Notes under the pieces: generated by a model | Told to the model about the DNA's origin: nothing | The model's database searches: none | Seen by the model: only the letters and a program-made list of their open reading frames with translations | Shown: positions 59,636 through 64,000 of the stretch, piece after piece | How the letters are laid out: each line of letters begins with the position of its first letter | How positions within the stretch are numbered: position 1 is the stretch's first letter | Made by a program: the position numbers and the translations under genes | NCBI RefSeq assembly: GCF_019456655.1 | Contig: NZ_CP080332.1 | Location: 3,224,001 to 3,288,000, forward strand | Reading direction: 5' to 3' | DNA length: 64,000 nucleotides | Source: Mycolicibacterium diernhoferi | GTDB lineage: Bacteria > Actinomycetota > Actinomycetes > Mycobacteriales > Mycobacteriaceae

Positions 59636-61423
59636 GTGACTTACGACACGATCATCCGCGGAGGCCGCTGGTTCGACGGCACCGGCGCACCGTCGGCGGT
59701 ACGCGACATCGGGATCCGGAACGGCCACGTCGCCGCGATCAGCGCCGAGGCACTCGATGACAGCGGATGCCCGCAGATCCTGGATGCCGCCGGGAAATGG
59801 GTGTTGCCGGGACTTCTCGACATTCACACCCACTACGACATCGAAGTGCTCGGCCTGCCCGCACTGCCCGAGTCGCTGCGCCACGGTGTCACCACGGTCA
59901 TGGTCGGTTCGTGTTCGTTGTCCACCGTGCACGTCGACGGCACGGAGGCCGGTGACCTGTTCGGCCGGGTCGAGGCCATCCCGCGGCAGTTCGTGATCGA
60001 CGCCGTCGACCGGCACAAGACCTGGACCGGGGCCGAGGAGTATGTGCAGGCGCTGGAGTCGCTGCCGTTGGGCCCCAACGTCGCGGCCTTCATCGGGCAC
60101 TCCGACATGCGCACGAAGGTGATGGGTCTGGATCGGGCCACCCGCAGGCGGCGCCGTCCCACCCGCGGCGAACAGTCCGAGATGGAACGGATGCTGACCG
60201 AGGCGCTCGACGCAGGGTTCGTCGGAATGTCCTCGCAACAGCTGCTTTTCGACAAGATTGACGGTGAGGCGTGCCGGTCCCGGACACTGCCCTCGACCTA
60301 CGCCGGTCCGCGCGAACTGCGCCGGCTCAAATCGCTGCTGCGGCGCACCGGCCGGGTCCTGCAGTCCGGACCCGACATTGCGAATCCGCTCAACCTCGGT
60401 TCGCAGCTCGCCCAGTCGCTGGGAGTCTTGCGCAATCCGCTCAAGACCAGCCTGCTGTCGGCGGCCGACATCAAGGCCAACCCGCATGCGGTCAAGGTGC
60501 TCGGCCCGCTGGCTCGGATGGTCAACGCGATGGGCGGCAACTTCCGCTGGCAGCATCTGCCGGTGCCCTTCGAGGTCTACGCCGACGGCATCGATCTGGT
60601 GGTGTTCGAGGAGTTCGGCGCCGGGGCCGCCGCGCTGCACCTGCGCGATGAGGTGGAGCGCAACGAGCTGTTGCGGGATGAGGCGTACCGCAGGCAGTTC
60701 CGCAAGGACTACGAGAACCGGCTCGGCGTTCGGGTCTGGCAACGCGATTTTCACGACGCCGAGATCGTCGGTTGCCCGGATGCCACCGTCGTCGGCAAAT
60801 CCTTCGGCCAGGTCGCGCTGGACCGCGGCCTGCACCCGGTGGACGCATTCCTGGATCTGGTGCTGGCCCACGGGCGCGATTTGCGTTGGCGCACCACGAT
60901 TTCCAACCACCGACCAGAGGTACTGAAGAAGCTCGCTCGCGATCCCGGCATCCAGCTCGGGTTCTCCGACGCCGGTGCACATCTGCGGAACATGGCGTTC
61001 TACAACATGGGACTGCGACTGCTCCGACACGTACGCGATGCGCACAACGCCGGGCGGCCGTTCATGACGATCGAGCACGCCGTGCACCGGCTGACCGGCG
61101 AGCTCGCCGACTGGTATCGCCTAGACGCCGGGCACCTGCGCATCGGTGATCGCGCCGACGTCGTGATCATCGACCCCGAGCGGCTCGACCATTCCCTGGA
61201 GTCCTACGCCGAGGAGGCCGTCGACTGCTACGGCGGGCTGTCCCGGATGGTCAACCGCAACGACGACACCGTCAACGCCGTGTTCGTCGGTGGCCGCGCG
61301 GTGTTCCTGGACGGCCGGCCCACCGATCTCCTCGGCCGGCAGCGCACCGGACGCTTCCTGCGGGCCGCGCACCGCTCCCCCGCATTGTCCTCGGGCACAG
61401 AAGATCTGGCCCATGTCAACTGA
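59636..61423 (+). CDS. N-acyl-D-amino acid deacylase-like amidohydrolase
   Basis: 595 residues. The metal motif DIHTHYDIE (H64, H66) follows the short beta domain at the N-terminus (TIIRGGRWFDGTG, GKWVLPGLLD). Later blocks include GFVGMSSQQLLFD, FSDAGAHLRNMAFYN near residue 442 with the catalytic Asp, and the terminal GRPTDLLGR. Proteins of this length are annotated D-aminoacylase or amidohydrolase 3; the true substrate is not known and could be an N-acyl amine or a cyclic amide. GTG 59636 is fixed by the promoter. The SnoaL-like gene overlaps its end by 11 bp. Confidence 0.85.
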   Translation: MTYDTIIRGGRWFDGTGAPSAVRDIGIRNGHVAAISAEALDDSGCPQILDAAGKWVLPGLLDIHTHYDIEVLGLPALPESLRHGVTTVMVGSCSLSTVHVDGTEAGDLFGRVEAIPRQFVIDAVDRHKTWTGAEEYVQALESLPLGPNVAAFIGHSDMRTKVMGLDRATRRRRRPTRGEQSEMERMLTEALDAGFVGMSSQQLLFDKIDGEACRSRTLPSTYAGPRELRRLKSLLRRTGRVLQSGPDIANPLNLGSQLAQSLGVLRNPLKTSLLSAADIKANPHAVKVLGPLARMVNAMGGNFRWQHLPVPFEVYADGIDLVVFEEFGAGAAALHLRDEVERNELLRDEAYRRQFRKDYENRLGVRVWQRDFHDAEIVGCPDATVVGKSFGQVALDRGLHPVDAFLDLVLAHGRDLRWRTTISNHRPEVLKKLARDPGIQLGFSDAGAHLRNMAFYNMGLRLLRHVRDAHNAGRPFMTIEHAVHRLTGELADWYRLDAGHLRIGDRADVVIIDPERLDHSLESYAEEAVDCYGGLSRMVNRNDDTVNAVFVGGRAVFLDGRPTDLLGRQRTGRFLRAAHRSPALSSGTEDLAHVN

Positions 61424-61856
61424 GCAGACGGTCCTGGGCATGTGGCGCGCATTGTCGGCGCGCGACTGGGACCAGGTGAAGACCCATCTCTCCCCGGACT
61501 GTATCTACGCCGACATGCCGGTGGGACCGGCCGCGGCGGCCCGCGGGCCCGAGGACATCGTCAAGAGACTCAAGATCGGGCTGGAACCGCTGGCCGGCTA
61601 CCAGAACCACGACGGCCTGCTCGTCGCCGACGGCCCCAACGTGATGTACGAGCACTCCGAGACCTGGACCTGGGTCAGCGGGGAGGTCGCCGTGCTGCGC
61701 TTCGTCACGGTGCACGAAGTCGTCGACGACAAGCTCACCCTGTGGAAGGACTACTGGGACATGAGTGCGCTGGCCGCGTTCGCCCCGCCGAACTGGTTGT
61801 CCGATTTCGCCACGGCCGACATGTCCTGGGTGTACGACGCCACCGGGCAGATCTGA
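61413..61856 (+). CDS. SnoaL/limonene-epoxide hydrolase-like (NTF2 fold) protein
   Basis: 147 residues from ATG 61413, which overlaps the preceding gene by 11 bp, so the two are translationally coupled. An NTF2-like cone fold is indicated by MWRALSARDWDQVKTHLSPD, YADMPVGPAAAARGPEDIV and FVTVHEVVDDKLTLWKDYWD; the last has the Asp/Tyr-Trp pattern seen in limonene-1,2-epoxide hydrolase-type proteins. It may hydrolyse an epoxide or isomerise an intermediate made by the amidohydrolase partner. The P450 gene follows 43 bp later with its own promoter. Confidence 0.8.
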   Translation: MSTEQTVLGMWRALSARDWDQVKTHLSPDCIYADMPVGPAAAARGPEDIVKRLKIGLEPLAGYQNHDGLLVADGPNVMYEHSETWTWVSGEVAVLRFVTVHEVVDDKLTLWKDYWDMSALAAFAPPNWLSDFATADMSWVYDATGQI

Positions 61857-61899
61857 CGAGTCGGTCTCGCGTCGTCCCGCCCCCGCCTAGGGTCCAATC

Positions 61900-63243
61900 A
61901 TGAGCAGCACCGAACTGCCACCCGGCCCGCCGCTGCCGGCCGCGGTGCAGGGCGTGCTGATGATGAACTTCTGGGCGCAGTACGTTTCCGCGTGCCGGCG
62001 CCGCTACGGCGAGGTGTTCACGCTGCGGGTGGCCACCATCGGCACCATGGTCTATCTGGCCGATCCGGCGGATATCAAGACGGTGTTCGGCGGGAACCCG
62101 TCGGTGTATCACGCCGGAGAGGCGAACGCCATGCTGACCGGCCTGCTCGGCCCGAATTCGGTGCTGGTGATCGACGGCGATGTGCACCGGGACCGCCGCC
62201 GGCTCATGCTGGCACCCTTCGGCCGGGAGGCCGTCGCCCGCCAGACCGCGGTGATGGCCGAGATCGCCGCGGACAACATCGCCGGATGGCCGGTCGGCAC
62301 CGAATTCCCGGTGGCGCCCCGGATGTCGGCGATCACGCTGGAGGTCATCCTGCGGACCGTCATCGGCACCACCGACGACGACCGGTTGGCGCGGCTGCGT
62401 GCCGTCATGCCGAAACTGCTCAGACTCGGGGCCTGGAACTCGCTGCCCGTCGCCGTGCCCGGCCTGCAACGGCTCAAACCGTGGCATGGGTTCCGGGATC
62501 GGCTGCACGAGGCCGACCGCCTGCTCTACGCCGAGATCACCGAGCGCAGGGCCGATCCGGACCTCGGTGATCGCCCCGACGCACTGTCGATGCTGGTGCG
62601 ATCGGGCATGTCCGACGCCGAACTGCGCGATCAACTGATGACCCTGCTGGTCGCCGGACACGATACGACCGCGACCGGACTGTCCTGGGCGCTGGAACTG
62701 CTGACCAGACATCCCGCGATCCTGGAGAAGGCCACCCGTGCGGCGCGCACCGGCGGCCCGGAGGCCGACGGATATATCGACGCGGTCTGCAAGGAGGTGC
62801 TGCGGATCCGGCCGGTGGTCTTCGACGTCGGCCGTGTCCTGACCGAGCCGACCGAGGTGGCCGGGCATCTGCTGCCGGCCGGGGTGATGGTGGCCCCGGG
62901 TATCGGGCTGGTGCACGCCGACGCCGCCCGGTATCCGCACCCCGATCGTTTCGATCCGGGCCGGATGCTGGGCGCGGCGTTGGGCCCGACCACCTATCTA
63001 CCGTTCGGCGGCGGCGATCGGCGCTGCCTGGGTGCGAACTTCGCCCAGGTCGAGATGGCCGTGGTGCTGCGGGAAGTCCTGCGCCGGGTGGATCTGGCCA
63101 CCACCACCGCACCTGGGGAACGCCAGCGGATCAAGGGCGTCATCCTGGTGCCGCACCGGGGCGCCCGCATCCGGGTCCGGGCGATGCGCGCCGCGCAGGC
63201 ACCGGACCAGGCAGGCTGCCCGCACCGCAATGCCACGAAATGA
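61900..63243 (+). CDS. Cytochrome P450, CYP135-like
   Basis: 447 residues. The opening LPPGPPLPAAVQGVLMM, GNPSVYHAGEANAMLTGLLG, LLVAGHDTTATGLSWALELL and EVLRIRPVVFDVGRVLTEP agree with what I recall of M. tuberculosis CYP135B1. The heme ligand is Cys376 in FGGGDRRCLGANFAQ; the ExxR motif is KEVLRIR. Substrates of CYP135 enzymes are not known. TAGGGT (61888-61893) is six bases before ATG, a leaderless promoter. It is not closely related to the other two P450s in the window. Confidence 0.88.
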   Translation: MSSTELPPGPPLPAAVQGVLMMNFWAQYVSACRRRYGEVFTLRVATIGTMVYLADPADIKTVFGGNPSVYHAGEANAMLTGLLGPNSVLVIDGDVHRDRRRLMLAPFGREAVARQTAVMAEIAADNIAGWPVGTEFPVAPRMSAITLEVILRTVIGTTDDDRLARLRAVMPKLLRLGAWNSLPVAVPGLQRLKPWHGFRDRLHEADRLLYAEITERRADPDLGDRPDALSMLVRSGMSDAELRDQLMTLLVAGHDTTATGLSWALELLTRHPAILEKATRAARTGGPEADGYIDAVCKEVLRIRPVVFDVGRVLTEPTEVAGHLLPAGVMVAPGIGLVHADAARYPHPDRFDPGRMLGAALGPTTYLPFGGGDRRCLGANFAQVEMAVVLREVLRRVDLATTTAPGERQRIKGVILVPHRGARIRVRAMRAAQAPDQAGCPHRNATK

Positions 63244-63328
63244 TCAAACCGGGTGCCGAGTGGGTACGTAGTAACGGCTGAGGCCCGACTAATCCAGCCG
63301 CGGGCCCGGTCCGAACCGGAGGTCCCCC

Positions 63329-63850
63329 ATGAGATTGCCCGCCCTCAGATTCCGCGGTGCCCGGCGCCTGCGAGCGCTTGCCCTGAGTCTGGCCGCCCTG
63401 GGCCTGCTGCTGGGTTTGGTCAGCGCCCCGGCCGCCCTGGCCGACGACCGCCTCGATTTCACCGGCACCACCCTGTCGGGGGCGCCGTTCAACGGTGCCA
63501 CCCTGCAGGGTAAGCCCGCGGTGCTGTGGTTCTGGACGCCGTGGTGCCCGTTCTGCAACCAGGAGGCCCCAAGCGTCAGCAAGGTGGCCGCGGCCAACCC
63601 GGATGTGACGTTCGTCGGGGTGGCCGCCCGCTCGGATGTGGCCGCGATGCAGAACTTCGTGTCGCGCTACAACCTGGGCTTCACCAACCTCAACGACGCC
63701 GACGGTTCCATCTGGGCGCGATTCAACGTGCCCTGGCAGCCGGCCTATCTGTTCGTGAAGCCCGACGGGGCCTCGACCTTCGTGAACAACCCGACGTCGG
63801 CGATGTCGGAACAGGACCTGGCGAACCGGGTCGCCGCGCTCACCGCCTAG
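63329..63850 (+). CDS. mpt53: Secreted thioredoxin-like disulfide oxidoreductase (Mpt53/DsbE)
   Basis: 173 residues. The signal peptide is about 1-38 (ending PAALADD). The thioredoxin fold follows, with the redox motif WTPWCPFCNQEAPS (C73, C76). FTGTTLSGAPFNGATLQGKP and NLNDADGSIWARFNVPWQPA are nearly those of M. tuberculosis Mpt53 (Rv2878c), an extracytoplasmic oxidant of unfolded proteins. AGGTCCCCC precedes ATG 63329. The ccdA gene starts at the base after its stop, as in the Rv2878c-Rv2877c pair, so the membrane protein probably supplies or exchanges electrons with it. Confidence 0.92.
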   Translation: MRLPALRFRGARRLRALALSLAALGLLLGLVSAPAALADDRLDFTGTTLSGAPFNGATLQGKPAVLWFWTPWCPFCNQEAPSVSKVAAANPDVTFVGVAARSDVAAMQNFVSRYNLGFTNLNDADGSIWARFNVPWQPAYLFVKPDGASTFVNNPTSAMSEQDLANRVAALTA

Positions 63851-64000
63851 ATGGACGCCGATCTGCTCGGTCTTGCGTTCGGGGCCGGGCTGATCGCCGC
63901 GGTCAATCCATGCGGGTTCGCGATGCTGCCCGGCTATCTGAGCCTGGTCATACAGGCGGACGCGGGCAGCGGACGGGCGGTGGGGCGCGCCCTGACCGCC
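63851..64000 (+). CDS. ccdA: CcdA/DsbD-like thiol-disulfide membrane protein (5' part only)
   Basis: Only the first 50 codons are in the window. GLAFGAGLIAAVNPCGFAML is the CcdA start, with the redox cysteine in the first membrane helix (NPCGFAMLPGYLSL). CcdA proteins carry electrons across the membrane to periplasmic thioredoxin-like proteins. The ATG abuts the mpt53 stop, so the two are one operon. Confidence 0.88.
   Translation, partial: MDADLLGLAFGAGLIAAVNPCGFAMLPGYLSLVIQADAGSGRAVGRALTA

Noticed and set aside
58613..61087. 824-codon minus-strand frame joining the dienelactone hydrolase to sequence antisense to the amidohydrolase
   Set aside because: Only the last 305 codons make a known protein; the rest has no ribosome site or domain and lies opposite a clear gene. 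The GTG at 59530 with its -10 element is the real start.

Overview
The window comes from a high-GC actinobacterium, almost certainly a (probably fast-growing) Mycobacterium/Mycolicibacterium. The evidence is an mmpS-mmpL operon with secreted partners, an antigen 85 mycolyltransferase, a WS/DGAT acyltransferase, a cyclopropane mycolic acid synthase, a WhiB6-like regulator, F420/LLM oxidoreductases, three mycobacterial-type P450s (CYP125-, CYP124- and CYP135-like), an L,D-transpeptidase, an Mpt53/CcdA pair, and many genes that seem to have leaderless promoters (TANNNT 6-8 nt before the start codon). I see no tRNA, rRNA, CRISPR array, insertion sequence or prophage. Both edges cut a gene.

Layout. 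1-2.6 kb: cell-surface genes on the minus strand (SGNH hydrolase, acyltransferase 3, secreted protein). 3.0-7.25 kb: an export operon mmpS - two 65-bp MIRU-like repeats - mmpL - DUF732 protein - Rv0455c-like secreted protein, closed by a terminator. 7.6-16.4 kb: peptidoglycan-hydrolase-like protein, CynX-type transporter with divergent GntR regulator, YaaA, Ag85-type enzyme, WS/DGAT, Pro/Ala-rich exported protein, GNAT protein. 16.4-24.3 kb: amidohydrolase/AraC divergent pair, TetR/WhiB6-like divergent pair, alpha/beta hydrolase, two LLM oxidoreductases, CinA. 24.3-26.3 kb: FabG3-like SDR and a DapB-fold dehydrogenase, diverging around a KstR-like box.

26.3-36.0 kb is the most distinctive region, a minus-strand catabolic block. 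It holds an APC permease, two SDRs (one lacking the catalytic residues), an agmatinase-family ureohydrolase, a NodB-fold deacetylase, a Rieske oxygenase, its flavin/2Fe-2S reductase, a PucR regulator, then fmdB and a formamidase (fmdA). Overlapping or near-abutting starts and stops argue that permease to reductase is one transcript. Together they could import an N-rich compound, oxidatively N-dealkylate or hydroxylate it, remove a guanidine-type group and hydrolyse amides or formamide. The substrate is unknown.

36.2-46.2 kb: GGPP synthase plus HAD phosphatase, a duplicated-domain protein with a Bfd-type ferredoxin, a KstR-boxed nitronate monooxygenase, CYP125, an XRE regulator with a palindromic operator, an AhpD-like protein, a FadR-type regulator coupled to a sterol desaturase-family protein, and an L,D-transpeptidase. 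46.3-57.6 kb: DUF7159-like membrane protein, POT peptide transporter, threonine dehydratase-like enzyme, thioesterase, CMAS, CYP124, amino-acid permease, a MetQ-like protein without signal peptide, and a receiver-less OmpR-type regulator. 57.6-64 kb: SDR, Tat-lipoprotein dienelactone hydrolase, N-acyl-D-amino acid deacylase-like amidohydrolase with a SnoaL-like protein, CYP135-like P450, and mpt53-ccdA (cut by the window end).
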